Source: Lactobacillus gallinarum DSM 10532 = JCM 2011 (lineage in GTDB: Bacteria; Bacillota; Bacilli; Lactobacillales; Lactobacillaceae). Taken from it: a stretch of 64,000 nucleotides of DNA. This document shows, piece by piece, positions 46,463-55,942 of this stretch; position 1 is the first letter of the stretch; every line of letters starts with the position of its first letter. The stretch lies in the NCBI RefSeq assembly GCF_001434975.1, contig NZ_AZEL01000041.1:1-64000 (forward strand). The letters run 5' to 3'. The notes below the pieces were generated by a model, which had not been told where the DNA came from, did not search any database, and saw only the letters and a list, made by a program, of their open reading frames with translations. Made by a program: the position numbers and the translations under genes.

Positions 46463-46547
46463 ATCTTCCTACCTTACCTAATGATTTTACCATTCAAAGT
46501 CATAGAAATCAGTTATAATAAAAATAGCAAATAAAAGGAGATTGTTT

Positions 46548-47117
46548 ATGGGAGAAAAAACTAAGAAGAAAAATGAAGACGAAGAAAGCATAGGTCATTT
46601 TGTTCTCGATATAATCATTATGTTTGCGATTTTGATGGGGATTTACTATTTTGTATTTAGCTTTTTCCTTTCAAATGAAACAGTTTCTGGCCCCTCAATG
46701 CAGCCAACATTTGAAAATGGTGATCGTTTAATTGCCGTTCGTCATTTTACGCCTAAGCGCAATGATATTGTGATTTTAAAAGCTCCTGATCAAAAAGGCG
46801 CTTTATATATCAAGCGTGTAATTGGCACACCTGGCGATATGGTTACTTCAAAAAATGATAAGCTTTACATTAACGGTAAGCAAATCGCTGAACCATATTT
46901 GAATAACAAGTATGAAAAGCAAGCTCATCGTTTAGGAGAACTATATACTAACAATTTTACATTAAAAGAAAAAGTACCTAAGAATCACTACTTCGTCATG
47001 GGTGATCATAGAGATGTTTCTAAAGATTCTCGTTACTTTGGCTTTGTTAAACGGAGTGCACTTATTGGGAAAGTTGTCTTCCGCTACTGGCCATTTACTC
47101 AGTGGAAAACATTTTAA
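46548..47117 (+). CDS. lepB: Signal peptidase I
   Basis: A 189-residue type I signal peptidase cleaving secretory signal peptides on the outer face. A charged N-terminus (GEKTKKKNEDEES) is followed by one transmembrane helix (about 18-40), the catalytic Ser in SGPSMQPTF (about residue 49), the general-base Lys in YIKRVIGTPGD (about 88), and MGDHRDVSKDSR near residue 148. AAGGAGATTGTTT places the start at 46548. A TATAAT box lies at 46514-46519. Confidence 0.94.
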   Translation: MGEKTKKKNEDEESIGHFVLDIIIMFAILMGIYYFVFSFFLSNETVSGPSMQPTFENGDRLIAVRHFTPKRNDIVILKAPDQKGALYIKRVIGTPGDMVTSKNDKLYINGKQIAEPYLNNKYEKQAHRLGELYTNNFTLKEKVPKNHYFVMGDHRDVSKDSRYFGFVKRSALIGKVVFRYWPFTQWKTF

Positions 47118-47179
47118 TTATTTAAAAGTTTTATTTTGTATATAATTTGATTAAAATTAAAGTGTAAGGAGAGATTATT

Positions 47180-47371
47180 ATGAATGAGCAACAAGAAGAA
47201 TTATCGAATGCAATTATTGATTTTCAAGTTAAACACCATGTTAATGATACTGATTTAGCTTTTGCTAGTCACCTATCTGTTGAAAAGGTGCATGCAATGA
47301 AAACTGGTGATGGGGAATTCACCAACGAAGAAATTAATCAACTTTATGACTATATGTCTGCTAATGCTTAA
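47180..47371 (+). CDS. Small helical protein with HTH-like pattern
   Basis: A 63-residue protein resembling the small lactobacillar LBP_cg2779-type family; that name is tentative. The pattern NDTDLAFASHLSVEKVHAMKTGDGEFTNEEINQLYDYM reads like an XRE-type helix-turn-helix core lacking its flanks, so a DNA-binding or protein-binding role is possible. It has its own TATAAT (47141-47146), the ribosome binding site AAGGAGAG and a terminator. Confidence 0.75.
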   Translation: MNEQQEELSNAIIDFQVKHHVNDTDLAFASHLSVEKVHAMKTGDGEFTNEEINQLYDYMSANA

Positions 47372-47383
47372 TTAGTAATCATA

Positions 47384-47421
47384 AAAAGGGCTTCACTCTT
47401 AATTTGAGTGAAGCCTTTTTT
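47384..47421. terminator. Bidirectional terminator between the small gene and rarA
   Basis: Arms GGGCTTCACTCTT and AATTTGAGTGAAGCC with A and T runs on both sides; it serves the two convergent genes. Confidence 0.85.
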
Positions 47422-48745
47422 ATCCGTGTTTTTCATGCCAAGCCTTAATTTGAGCTAGCCTCTTCTTAAATCGAATCTCATTTCCCTGATCACTAGGATG
47501 ATAGAATACCTCGTCTTCTATCTCTGGCGGCATAGTTTTCATATTGGTCAATTTATCCGGACTGTCTTGAGCATATTGATAATCTTCACCATAATGCAAA
47601 TCCTTCATCAACTTAGTTGGTGCATTCCTAATCTGCAATGGAACTGGGAGATTCCCTGTCTTCTTAATTAATTTCTTTGCCTTTTCTTGTGCTACATAAA
47701 CTGAATTAGATTTTGGTGTAGAGGCCAAGTAAATCACACATTCTGTTAAATGAACTCCACATTCTGGCAAACCGATGTATTTACATGCTTGAAAAGTATT
47801 AATTGCGACATTTAAACTATTGGTATCTGCTAAACCCACATCTTCACTAGCGAAACGAACTAGTCTTCTAGCAATATATAAAGGATCCTCTCCGCCCTCA
47901 ATCATACGGTTAACCCAGTAAACAGCTGCATCAACATCACTGTTACGCATTGATTTATGCAAAGCTGAAATTAAATTATAGTGTTCTTCACCATGTTTGT
48001 CATAACGTAAAGATTTAGTATCAATTAACTGACTTAAAATATCATCATCAACTACAACAGTCTTACCAGATTTTTTACCATTCAAAACGGCAATTTCAAG
48101 AGTATTTAGACTGCTACGTGCATCCCCATTACCAAAGATTGCAATCTTACGTAAAGCCTCATCTGATATTTTTATATTAAATTCAGGAAAAGCATTTGGA
48201 TTCTTTAACGCTTGTTTTAAAAGTTGAATGATATTATCGGTAGTCAAAGAGTGCAACACGAATACCTTCGCTCTACTTAAAAGCGCCGAATTTACTTCAA
48301 AAGAAGGATTTTCGGTTGTAGCACCAATCAATGTGATACTCCCCTGCTCCACAAACGGCAAAAAAGCATCCTGTTGAGCTTTATTAAAACGGTGAATTTC
48401 ATCAATAAAGACAATTGTCCTCTCACCAAATTGGCGATTTTGCTCTGCCTCTTCCATAATTTTCCGAATATCTTTGATTGAAGAAGTAACCGCACTAAAG
48501 GTGATAAAATGCGCCTTCGTGCGTTTAGCGATGATTTCAGCAAGAGTTGTCTTGCCTGTGCCAGGTGGTCCCCATAGAATTAATGAGGGCACCTCATCCT
48601 TCTCAATTAATTCACGCAAGATCTTATCTGGACCGATTAAATCAGCTTGACCAACGAAATCTGCTAAGGATTGTGGACGCACGCGGTCTGCCAATGGCGT
48701 ATTTTGATTTTGATTTGCTAAAGAAAATAATGATTCTTCTTTCAT
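47420..48745 (-). CDS. rarA: RarA/MgsA replication-associated recombination ATPase
   Basis: A 441-residue clamp-loader-like AAA+ ATPase acting at stalled forks. Walker [19 protein letters not shown] (about 55), Walker [22 protein letters not shown] (about 110), sensor 1 [11 protein letters not shown] and the sensor 2 region with [15 protein letters not shown] are visible. C-terminal tetramerisation domain from about 270. GAGGTAAAGTT precedes the ATG. One copy of the candidate Chi octamer (48119) lies in its GNGDARS codons. Confidence 0.94.
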   Translation of the reverse strand: MKEESLFSLANQNQNTPLADRVRPQSLADFVGQADLIGPDKILRELIEKDEVPSLILWGPPGTGKTTLAEIIAKRTKAHFITFSAVTSSIKDIRKIMEEAEQNRQFGERTIVFIDEIHRFNKAQQDAFLPFVEQGSITLIGATTENPSFEVNSALLSRAKVFVLHSLTTDNIIQLLKQALKNPNAFPEFNIKISDEALRKIAIFGNGDARSSLNTLEIAVLNGKKSGKTVVVDDDILSQLIDTKSLRYDKHGEEHYNLISALHKSMRNSDVDAAVYWVNRMIEGGEDPLYIARRLVRFASEDVGLADTNSLNVAINTFQACKYIGLPECGVHLTECVIYLASTPKSNSVYVAQEKAKKLIKKTGNLPVPLQIRNAPTKLMKDLHYGEDYQYAQDSPDKLTNMKTMPPEIEDEVFYHPSDQGNEIRFKKRLAQIKAWHEKHG

Positions 48746-48771
48746 AACTTTACCTCAAAATCATTATAACA

Positions 48772-48808
48772 AGAAAAACAGCCATCTTAATGATGACTGC
48801 TTTTTTAA
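48772..48808 (-). terminator. Terminator of the ABC exporter operon
   Basis: On the minus strand AGCAGTCATC and GATGGCTGT pair with one G-U, followed by TTTTTCTTG. It overlaps the last stop codon of the operon. Confidence 0.7.
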
Positions 48809-49617
48809 TAATTTGCGATTTTAGGTTCCACAAAGCTATGAACAAACCAGAGATCAATACTGTCAAATATAAGATTAACAATAAATAAAATCAATGTGTC
48901 CAACCACATTGGATCATACTGCCAAATTATATTAGCGTGAGGCGACATGCGCTTAATATCGATCAAAGTTTCTAAATGAGAGAAAATAATTAAGCCTGAA
49001 TACACAGCAACAACTACTAAGATTGCGATTACTAGTAATCTAATCCACAACGTGCTCTTAAATGGAAGAAAATCTGTGATCATCCTTGAAGCAAAGTTAG
49101 CAAAACTAACAAAAAGATAAATAAGTAAAATGATCATAATGATAAAGAGCCAATGTAATAAAACATCTCTCATTAAATCATAGTGTGCTGGCCAAAGCTG
49201 AAAATCTCGATAGACTTGAATAAAACTGTTTAATCCGTAACCTGGCAGCAACAAGATCCCATTAATAATTTGTTGCAAGAAAAAGAACAAAGCACAGGCA
49301 ACCATGCTTGTAGACACATTGGCTAGATAAGTCTTTCTTTCATCAGCAGCTACTAAATGCCAGCTCTGACTCAAGTTAATCTTTTCATTTTGCCAGCAGG
49401 TCACTGCACAAAAGGCAATGTCAAAATAGATGGTCAGCCACATGTAAGTATCTTCCCAGTATCCTGTTAAACCTGAATTAACTGAAAAGTTACTGGGCAT
49501 GGTTATTCTCAATACGGTCATAAAAATGACTGTAAAAATGTTAACTACAAACAGCAAATAAATATAACGCTGTTTTTGTAACCACATCTGTTTAAATAAA
49601 TTCCAAAAACTAGTCAA
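48805..49617 (-). CDS. ABC exporter permease, third paralogue
   Basis: A 270-residue membrane protein with about six helices, the last of three paralogues in the operon. Starting at TTG 49617 (MTSFWNLFKQMWLQKQRYIYL) behind AGGAAAGTGAG gives the same N-terminal signature as its two neighbours, which is why this start is preferred over the ATG at 49626. The conserved cytoplasmic NEKINLSQSWHLVAADE loop and FANFASRMITDFLPF near residue 185 recur in all three copies. ABC-2-like permease function is inferred from the adjacent ATPase; the substrate is unknown. Confidence 0.8.
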   Translation of the reverse strand: MTSFWNLFKQMWLQKQRYIYLLFVVNIFTVIFMTVLRITMPSNFSVNSGLTGYWEDTYMWLTIYFDIAFCAVTCWQNEKINLSQSWHLVAADERKTYLANVSTSMVACALFFFLQQIINGILLLPGYGLNSFIQVYRDFQLWPAHYDLMRDVLLHWLFIIMIILLIYLFVSFANFASRMITDFLPFKSTLWIRLLVIAILVVVAVYSGLIIFSHLETLIDIKRMSPHANIIWQYDPMWLDTLILFIVNLIFDSIDLWFVHSFVEPKIANY

Positions 49618-49630
49618 GTTTCTCACTTTC

Positions 49631-50458
49631 CTATCTTATCTTGGGTTCAACGAATTTTTGTACTAAGTAAGAGTTAACTATCCCTAAAATTAGTGAACCA
49701 ACAAAGTATTCAATAGTAATCATTGGGAATGTATCACCACTGTATGCTCGATTTTTCATCATATGATTGATATACATCGTAGTTATTTGATCATTAATTC
49801 TAAAGGCAATGGTGACACCTACGATTACCAAGATTGCCATAACAAAAATCTTGATCACAGTTGAGTTCTTACCAAGTAATTGATCTGTAATAGTTCTGGT
49901 CAAAAAATTGGCAAAACTAACAAAACAAAAGATGATTAAAACCAATCCAATTAGCCAAAAGATCAATTCAAAAAAGCCTGCATAATCAGACCATGAATTG
50001 AAGCCGGAGGTTTGATTGAAAATTTTGACTATATTATAGCCATAGCTAAGGCAATCAATTACAAAGACAATGATCCCCAGCACAACTTGAATGACAAAGA
50101 TATATGCGCATTCAACCAAACTGGTAAAAATATTGATCCACCAAAGCTTAATACTTGATACTGGTATCAACTGCCAAGTCTGACTCAAATTAATCTTTTC
50201 ATTTTGCCAGCAAAGTAAGCCAAGAAAAACAACATCACCAATAGCAGTAGTCATTATTCCTAAGGCCAAAATAACATCCCAAAACCTAGGATGTGAACCT
50301 TGACCAAACACCAAATAGCCTTTAGCAAAATTGTTGCTAGTGATCAGATCCATTAAAAAAATAAAAATCACTACAAAGGTTTGTACCAATAATACTAGAT
50401 GAGCATAGCGTCGTTTCTGGACAAACATTTGCCTAAATAAGGCCGAAAAACTAGTCAT
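49631..50458 (-). CDS. ABC exporter permease, second paralogue
   Basis: A 275-residue membrane protein with about six helices. AAGGAGGTACTT precedes the ATG at 50458 (MTSFSALFRQMFVQKRRYAHL), so the frame upstream to 50491 is not used. It shares NEKINLSQTWQLIPVSS and FANFLTRTITDQLLG with its neighbours. It lies between the first and third paralogues with short gaps. Confidence 0.82.
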   Translation of the reverse strand: MTSFSALFRQMFVQKRRYAHLVLLVQTFVVIFIFLMDLITSNNFAKGYLVFGQGSHPRFWDVILALGIMTTAIGDVVFLGLLCWQNEKINLSQTWQLIPVSSIKLWWINIFTSLVECAYIFVIQVVLGIIVFVIDCLSYGYNIVKIFNQTSGFNSWSDYAGFFELIFWLIGLVLIIFCFVSFANFLTRTITDQLLGKNSTVIKIFVMAILVIVGVTIAFRINDQITTMYINHMMKNRAYSGDTFPMITIEYFVGSLILGIVNSYLVQKFVEPKIR

Positions 50459-50468
50459 AAGTACCTCC

Positions 50469-51314
50469 TTAATTTTGCTTTGCTTCGACAAATTTGTTCA
50501 AGAGCAAAATATCAATCAAGGTTACTACCACATCAAAGAGTAAAAATGCTACTAATGTACCACTCATTTGCAAATCATTATTACCATCAGCTAAGAATGG
50601 AATAAAATTACTAATTGCACCAAAAACAACTGTAGTTGCTTTACTTAATAACCAAATAATCGCAATAATAATTACTACTCTAACGATAAACATAATAAAT
50701 TTGCTAGAACCGTTAGGCAAAAAGTCCATAATACTGCGGCTGCTTAAGTTAATAAGGCTAACAATGGCATACCAAGCATAACCGAGTAATATTACTAAAA
50801 CTAAAGCTCCAAGCAGACTCCACCAGTCTTGTACAGCTAAGCGGTGACTTTCCTCAAAGAAACCAGACAAATTCTTTCTAACTTCATTCACCGTTAAGAC
50901 AGGTAAACAAGTAACTGCTACGGTAATTCCTTCCAAGATGATTAACCACAGATAAGAAATAAAAGCAGTCCCAAAATTACTTAGCAAAAATTCAGTATCA
51001 TTAATAGGAATCAGTCGCCAAGTTTGACTACGGTTAATCTTTTCATTCTTAACGGATGAAATAATCCAGTAGACAAAGTTTGCAAAAAATGATGTGATAA
51101 ACATCATGACACCAAAGATCAATAAGTAAGCAATCAAATGGTTAGTTACCTCACGATGACCATTAATCATCATGACATTGGGTTCGCCTCTCATGGAAAA
51201 AATCATCCAAAGCGAAAAGCACAAACTTGAAAATGCTTGAATCAAATAAATTAGATAAACTGCCCTACTTTTTTCTTGAAACATCCTGTTGAACAAAGTA
51301 TTGAAACTAGTCAT
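50469..51314 (-). CDS. ABC exporter permease, first paralogue
   Basis: A 281-residue membrane protein with about six helices, beginning MTSFNTLFNRMFQEKSRAVYL behind GAGGATGATGAATA. It carries the shared loop NEKINRSQTWRLIPINDTEF and the NLSSRSIMDFLPNG segment. Its start overlaps the stop of the ATPase gene. Three permease copies served by one ATPase suggest a heteromeric channel or gene amplification. Confidence 0.83.
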   Translation of the reverse strand: MTSFNTLFNRMFQEKSRAVYLIYLIQAFSSLCFSLWMIFSMRGEPNVMMINGHREVTNHLIAYLLIFGVMMFITSFFANFVYWIISSVKNEKINRSQTWRLIPINDTEFLLSNFGTAFISYLWLIILEGITVAVTCLPVLTVNEVRKNLSGFFEESHRLAVQDWWSLLGALVLVILLGYAWYAIVSLINLSSRSIMDFLPNGSSKFIMFIVRVVIIIAIIWLLSKATTVVFGAISNFIPFLADGNNDLQMSGTLVAFLLFDVVVTLIDILLLNKFVEAKQN

Positions 51315-52021
51315 TATTCATCATCCTCATCTGCATAAAAACTTTCATAGTATTCTTCAATGCTCTTATGATTTTGACGGATATCATCAGCTGATTTATG
51401 TTCTAGAACTGTATGATCTTTTACAACAACTACTTCATCAAGCAATGATGAAATTTCGTTGACAAAGTGATCTGAAATTAAAATTGTGGCCTTTTCTTCT
51501 TTCCAAAGAATAATAGAGTTGATGATCTTCTTACGTGCCATCGCATCAATTCCACCAAAAGGTTCATCAAGTAAGTACAAATCAGCTTTGCGTGCAAAGG
51601 TCAATGCAATAATCAACTTTTCTCTCATACCACGTGATAATTGACTGAGTTTCATTTCTGGATCAAGCTTCATGAACTTACGTAATTCAGTAAATTCATT
51701 TTCATCAAAATCTTGAAAAATGATGGCATAAAACTTAACCACGTCCTTAATCTTAGTGGAGTCACTGAAACCAGTTAAGCCATCAGTAAAGGACAATTTA
51801 GCCTTTCTCTCGGCTTCTTTAGTTGAACCTTCAAGATTGACTTCACCGCGATAATTCTTTGCGACGCCGGCAATAATTCGCATCAGAGTCGTCTTACCAG
51901 CACCATTTTCACCTAATAAAGCAACGATTTTACCTGAAGATAGATTTAAATTTACATCTTTTAAAATCATCTTCTGATTCTTTTTATAAGATAAATCTTT
52001 GACCTGTAATAAATCTGACAT
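51314..52021 (-). CDS. ABC transporter ATP-binding protein
   Basis: A 235-residue ABC ATPase. Walker A LLGENGAGKTTLMRI (about 35-48), signature SQLSRGMREKLIIALTFA (about 132), Walker B DLYLLDEPFGGID and the switch His region ILISDHFVNEI are all present. The start at 52021 (MSDLLQVKDL) follows GAGGAGTAAA. It energises the three permeases encoded downstream and overlaps the GntR stop, so expression is coupled to the regulator. Confidence 0.93.
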   Translation of the reverse strand: MSDLLQVKDLSYKKNQKMILKDVNLNLSSGKIVALLGENGAGKTTLMRIIAGVAKNYRGEVNLEGSTKEAERKAKLSFTDGLTGFSDSTKIKDVVKFYAIIFQDFDENEFTELRKFMKLDPEMKLSQLSRGMREKLIIALTFARKADLYLLDEPFGGIDAMARKKIINSIILWKEEKATILISDHFVNEISSLLDEVVVVKDHTVLEHKSADDIRQNHKSIEEYYESFYADEDDE

Positions 52022-52022
52022 T

Positions 52023-52388
52023 TTACTCCTCACTTTCCTTTAAATACTTTTCCAAAACTGTCACTAAACTATCTCTTTCAACACCTAACTTAGCCATATT
52101 CTGAACAAACTCATCTAATTGATTATCAATCAATGTTTGCTTAGTTTTGGCTAATAATTCTATATCTTCAGTAACAAAATTACCTTCGCCTCTCTTAGTG
52201 TAAAGAATGCCTTGATCGTTCATCTGTTGCAAAGCACGTTGAACTGTATTAACGTTAACTGTCAATTCAAGTGCTAACTTTCTTACAGATGGGATTTTCT
52301 CTCCTGCTTTCATCTTCCCCAAAGCAATTTGACGATATAAATATTGTTCAATTTGAAGATAAATGGGAATATTATCTTTAAATTCCAT
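52023..52388 (-). CDS. GntR-family regulator, YtrA subfamily
   Basis: A 121-residue repressor type. The N-terminal winged helix is typical (IPIYLQIEQYLYRQIALGKMKAGEKIPSVRKLALELTVNVNTVQRALQQMNDQGILYTKRGEGNFV). It is followed by only a short helical dimerisation tail, as in the YtrA subfamily that sits in front of ABC exporter genes and answers envelope stress. AAGGTGAGTAA precedes the ATG. A matching dyad overlaps the promoter just upstream, consistent with autorepression of the whole operon. Confidence 0.92.
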   Translation of the reverse strand: MEFKDNIPIYLQIEQYLYRQIALGKMKAGEKIPSVRKLALELTVNVNTVQRALQQMNDQGILYTKRGEGNFVTEDIELLAKTKQTLIDNQLDEFVQNMAKLGVERDSLVTVLEKYLKESEE

Positions 52389-52410
52389 TTACTCACCTTC
52401 TGTTTTTAGC

Positions 52411-52465
52411 TGTATTACATATCTATTACACTCATAATATAACTATCTTTTTGCCTTTTTGCAAG
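52411..52465 (-). promoter_or_regulatory. Promoter and YtrA-type operator of the ABC operon
   Basis: On the minus strand TTGCAA and TATATT are separated by 17 bases. Directly downstream lies GTGTAATAGATATGTAATACAG, with inverted half-sites GTGTA and TACAG 12 bases apart. YtrA-subfamily regulators are known to bind GTGTA/TACAC-like repeats over their own promoter, so this is a likely operator. Confidence 0.6.
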
Positions 52466-52496
52466 CATTAAATTTGTTTCACAATTTAGAAAAATA

Positions 52497-52545
52497 ATAA
52501 AAAAAGCTTATACATCCTATTAATAAAGGATGTATAAGCTTTTAA
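52497..52545 (-). terminator. Strong terminator downstream of pepT
   Basis: Perfect 14-bp arms AAGCTTATACATCC and GGATGTATAAGCTT, followed on the minus strand by seven T. It lies about 115 bases beyond the pepT stop. Confidence 0.85.
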
Positions 52546-52660
52546 TAATAGCAGTGAATTATTTTTATAAGATAAAGTTCAAAACAATTCATTGGTTTAT
52601 CAATGATTTCATGTTGTTTAAAAGTATATATTTTAAATGATTATGACTAAAATAGTTTCA

Positions 52661-53902
52661 CTACTTAGCTCTTTCCGCATTTAATTCTGCCATCTTAATC
52701 ATGACATCGACCGCTTTATACATTGATTCAAGCACAGTATATTCGTAGCGGCCATGCATGTTTTCTTCACCGGCAAAAATATTAGGACATGGCAAACCCA
52801 TGTAAGTTAATTGAGAGCCGTCTGTACCACCACGAACTGGATCTTCATTAACTTCTAAGCCTTCTGCCTTGTATGCATCCCTAGCTAAATCCACAATATC
52901 CATGTGCTTCTTCAATTCATCAGCCATATTGTAGTATTGATCATTCATTTGAAGCTTAATACGTTCAACGCCAAATTCATCGTTCATCTTTTTAACGATT
53001 GACTTAACCAAATTCTTACGGTCTTCAAGTCCATCACGTTCAAAGTCACGAATAATGTAATCCAGATGAGCGTTATCAACAGTACCATTAAAACTCAACA
53101 AATGGAAGAAACCTTCACGACCATCGGTGTGTTCTGGACGATCGTGTTCAGGTAACTGATTATGAAAATCAATTCCGACTTGCACAGCGTTAATCATTTG
53201 ACCTTTAGCTACAGCTGGGTGAACGTTAACCCCTTGAATATCAAGACTAAATTGAGCAGCAGAGAAAGTTCCCCAGTCCAACTTACCTGGTGCTTCACCA
53301 TCAACAGTAAAGGCAAAATCGGCTCCGAAATCTTTTACGTCAAAATGTTCTGCACCGGTACCAATTTCTTCATCAGGAGTAAATGCCAAACGAATTTTAC
53401 CGTGCTTAACTTCTGGATGATTCATTAAGTATTCCGCAAAAGTCATTAATTCAGAAACACCACACTTGTCGTCCCCACCAAGCAAGGTATCGCCTGAGGC
53501 AGTAATAATAGTTTGGCCCTTGTAATTCTTCAAGTGTGGGAAGACCTTGGGATCAAGATAAAAATCTGAGTCACCTAATTGAATCTTGCTTTTACCATCA
53601 TAATTTTCATGAATTTGTGGCTTAACATTTTCTGAATTAAAGTCAGCAGTATCACTGTGTGCTAAAAAGCCCATTACTGGAACATCATAGTCAACGTTTG
53701 AAGGAATTTCAGCAATTACACTACCTGCTTTTTGGTTGTAATGAATGTCACTTAAACCTAAGTCTTCAAGATCCTTCATAATGACGTTCTTTTGGAAGTT
53801 TTCTTCTCTTTCAGTTGAAGGAAAACGATCTGAATGTTCATCTGAACGTGAATTTACTTTTACATACTTTAAAAATCTTGGTAACAAGTTTGGGTATTCC
53901 AT
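52661..53902 (-). CDS. pepT: Peptidase T (tripeptide aminopeptidase)
   Basis: A 413-residue M20-family di-zinc aminopeptidase releasing the N-terminal residue of tripeptides in the cytoplasm. Metal and catalytic motifs are complete: HSDTADF (about 80), GGDDKCG (about 141), TPDEEIGTG (about 175), VDGEAPG (about 197) and the C-terminal MHGRYEY. Length is standard. AGAGGACAGAGTAA precedes the ATG. Peptide use fits an organism living on imported peptides. Confidence 0.95.
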   Translation of the reverse strand: MEYPNLLPRFLKYVKVNSRSDEHSDRFPSTEREENFQKNVIMKDLEDLGLSDIHYNQKAGSVIAEIPSNVDYDVPVMGFLAHSDTADFNSENVKPQIHENYDGKSKIQLGDSDFYLDPKVFPHLKNYKGQTIITASGDTLLGGDDKCGVSELMTFAEYLMNHPEVKHGKIRLAFTPDEEIGTGAEHFDVKDFGADFAFTVDGEAPGKLDWGTFSAAQFSLDIQGVNVHPAVAKGQMINAVQVGIDFHNQLPEHDRPEHTDGREGFFHLLSFNGTVDNAHLDYIIRDFERDGLEDRKNLVKSIVKKMNDEFGVERIKLQMNDQYYNMADELKKHMDIVDLARDAYKAEGLEVNEDPVRGGTDGSQLTYMGLPCPNIFAGEENMHGRYEYTVLESMYKAVDVMIKMAELNAERAK

Positions 53903-53922
53903 TTACTCTGTCCTCTTTCTAT

Positions 53923-54720
53923 TTAAAACAAATCTTGGAATGGATTAGTTGAAACTTCTGAAAGCTCAACGCAAACATTCCAGTTATTCTCTTCGTTCCA
54001 TTTCTTGAGACGATCGTATACCTTATATTTAAACAATTTTTCAGTATAATGACCAGGGTCAACAACTGTTAAGCCTGATGAAATCATATCATGACCTACG
54101 TGATAGTAAACGTCACCAGTAATAAAGGCATCTAGATTATCATCTAAAGCGCTAGTCCAATATTTACCACCATCACCGCAAATAAAACCAACAGTAGAAA
54201 TTTGTTTTTCATTATCTGCAGTAATCAGTCTAGCCATCTTAATGTTCATTTTATCTTTAACATAATAGGCAAAATCATAAGCTGACATTGTTTTAGGCAA
54301 CTTACCTTTACGTCCCATTGCAATGCCATCATCATCTAAACAAAATGGCTCTACATCTTTTAATCCTAATTCTTCAGCCTGCCAATCGGCAGAACCATTT
54401 TGAGCTTTATCAGAATTGGTATGAATTGAATAAACAGTAATTCCATTTTTGATAATCTCGCCATACATTGCATTTTGCGCATTGGCAAAGTTCAAATTGC
54501 GAGCTGGTCTAAACATTACTGGGTGATGACTAACAATAAAATTAACACCTTTTTTGACAGCTTCTTCAACTACTTGCGGACGTACATCTAAAGTAGTCAT
54601 TACTTTAGTAACATCAGCATCCATTGAACCAATTTGCATGCCAACAGGATCGCCCTTAGAAGCAATGTCTTCTGGGAAATCTTGTCTCAAGCGTTCTACT
54701 ATATCTTTAACTTTAGTCAT
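53923..54720 (-). CDS. Nif3/YqfO-like dinuclear metal-centre protein
   Basis: A 265-residue NIF3-family protein. The metal-binding motif VSHHPVMF (about residue 65), the second cluster YSIHTNSDKA (about 100) and the C-terminal GHYTEKLFKY are visible. The length matches the short form lacking the PII-like insert of Bacillus YqfO. It overlaps trmK, as yqfN-yqfO do in Bacillus. The activity of the family is not settled. Confidence 0.9.
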   Translation of the reverse strand: MTKVKDIVERLRQDFPEDIASKGDPVGMQIGSMDADVTKVMTTLDVRPQVVEEAVKKGVNFIVSHHPVMFRPARNLNFANAQNAMYGEIIKNGITVYSIHTNSDKAQNGSADWQAEELGLKDVEPFCLDDDGIAMGRKGKLPKTMSAYDFAYYVKDKMNIKMARLITADNEKQISTVGFICGDGGKYWTSALDDNLDAFITGDVYYHVGHDMISSGLTVVDPGHYTEKLFKYKVYDRLKKWNEENNWNVCVELSEVSTNPFQDLF

Positions 54721-55399
54721 CGCTTAATTCCTCCTTAATCAGTTGAATATTATGTTCAACTTCATTAATACGGTCTTCATCTTTCTTGCGTGCTTTATTC
54801 AAATTTTGCAGCAATTTTTCATAATATTGCAATTGCCCTTGCCACTTTTGATAAAAGACTGGATTTTTTTCACGCATGATAAATGGGCCAAATAAAATCT
54901 CTTTTTCAGTTAAATCATGCTTGTCTGAAGTTAATCCTGCCTTAATTAATTCATAAGTGTGGCCTGCTTCCGCAATTAACTTTTCAACTACAATTTGATA
55001 ATTATGCATCATTAGCCAATTACGTACACCTGCTTCACCGATATTAGGCTCAAGCACTAAATTCTTAAATTGAAAATCTTTACTCCAAGCTGTATCTAAG
55101 ATATCTACCATTAATTTACCGCCCATACCAGCAATAACAACAGTATCTACTTGATCTTGATGAGTAATAGTCTCCAAGCCATTGCCTAAACGCGTTTCAA
55201 TTTGGTCACTTAAACCTGCCTCTGCAATATCACTTTTAGCATTTTCAAGCGGACCTTCAGCTACATCACTTGCAATGGCAAATTTTATTTTTCCTGATTT
55301 AACTAATTCAATTGGCAAATAAGCATGGTCGGTTCCAATGTCTGCAACTTTGCTGTCCGGATCAACCATTTTTGCCAGCGTATTTAATCTTAAGTTCAT
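54713..55399 (-). CDS. trmK: tRNA (adenine-22-N1) methyltransferase
   Basis: A 228-residue class I methyltransferase modifying A22 of tRNA. The N-terminal SAM motif VADIGTDHAYLPIELV (about 18-33), then VVIAGMGGKLMVDIL (about 90), LVLEPN and the C-terminal coiled coil (about 170-225) fit TrmK (YqfN). It is divergent from the Nudix gene and overlaps the Nif3-like gene. Confidence 0.92.
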   Translation of the reverse strand: MNLRLNTLAKMVDPDSKVADIGTDHAYLPIELVKSGKIKFAIASDVAEGPLENAKSDIAEAGLSDQIETRLGNGLETITHQDQVDTVVIAGMGGKLMVDILDTAWSKDFQFKNLVLEPNIGEAGVRNWLMMHNYQIVVEKLIAEAGHTYELIKAGLTSDKHDLTEKEILFGPFIMREKNPVFYQKWQGQLQYYEKLLQNLNKARKKDEDRINEVEHNIQLIKEELSDD

Positions 55400-55470
55400 T
55401 TAATCCTCCATAAAGAGTATGTTTAATCAAATTTTAGCATATTTAGTAGTTGTTTTTAGTCATGTTTTGC

Positions 55471-55476
55471 TATAAT
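55471..55476 (+). promoter_or_regulatory. -10 box of the Nudix-M23 operon
   Basis: TATAAT preceded by TAGTTG at 55447-55452 (18-base spacer). The leader is only about 20 bases before the TTG start. Confidence 0.5.
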
Positions 55477-55501
55477 CGTACAAAGAAAGTGGGTTTTTGC
55501 A

Positions 55502-55942
55502 TTGAAAAGAACTGAGACAGTAACTTTAACTAACATGTGCATGATCAAAAATGGAGATAAAATTCTAGTTTTGGACCGCAACGATCCAGTTTGGCCAGGC
55601 CTTACCTTCCCTGGTGGTCACGTTGAACCACATGAGTCTTTTAATGATTCTGTTGTTCGAGAGATCAAAGAAGAAACCGGACTGGCCATTTCTCATCCCC
55701 AATTTGTTGGAGTAAAGCAGTTCTATGATAAAAATCATGAACGTTATTTAGTCTTTTTCTATGTTGCCGATAAATTTAAGGGGACAGTCAAGGCATCAGA
55801 CGAAGGGACTTTAACTTGGATGACTAAAGAAGAGCTGCAGCAACATAAGCTAGCTTATAATTTTGATCATGATTTACCTGTATTTTTCGATCCTAATGTT
55901 AGTGAACATATGCTTGATGGAAAACGAGATGAACTTTTTTAG
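55502..55942 (+). CDS. Nudix hydrolase, MutT-like
   Basis: A 146-residue hydrolase of nucleoside diphosphate derivatives. The Nudix box is perfect: GGHVEPHESFNDSVVREI followed by KEETGL (residues about 39-61). The rest (MCMIKNGDKILVLDRNDPVWPG) is typical of 8-oxo-dGTP diphosphatase-like members, but the substrate cannot be fixed. TTG start with only a weak AAAGTGGG site upstream. The stop codon directly abuts the next gene's ATG. Confidence 0.9.
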   Translation: MKRTETVTLTNMCMIKNGDKILVLDRNDPVWPGLTFPGGHVEPHESFNDSVVREIKEETGLAISHPQFVGVKQFYDKNHERYLVFFYVADKFKGTVKASDEGTLTWMTKEELQQHKLAYNFDHDLPVFFDPNVSEHMLDGKRDELF

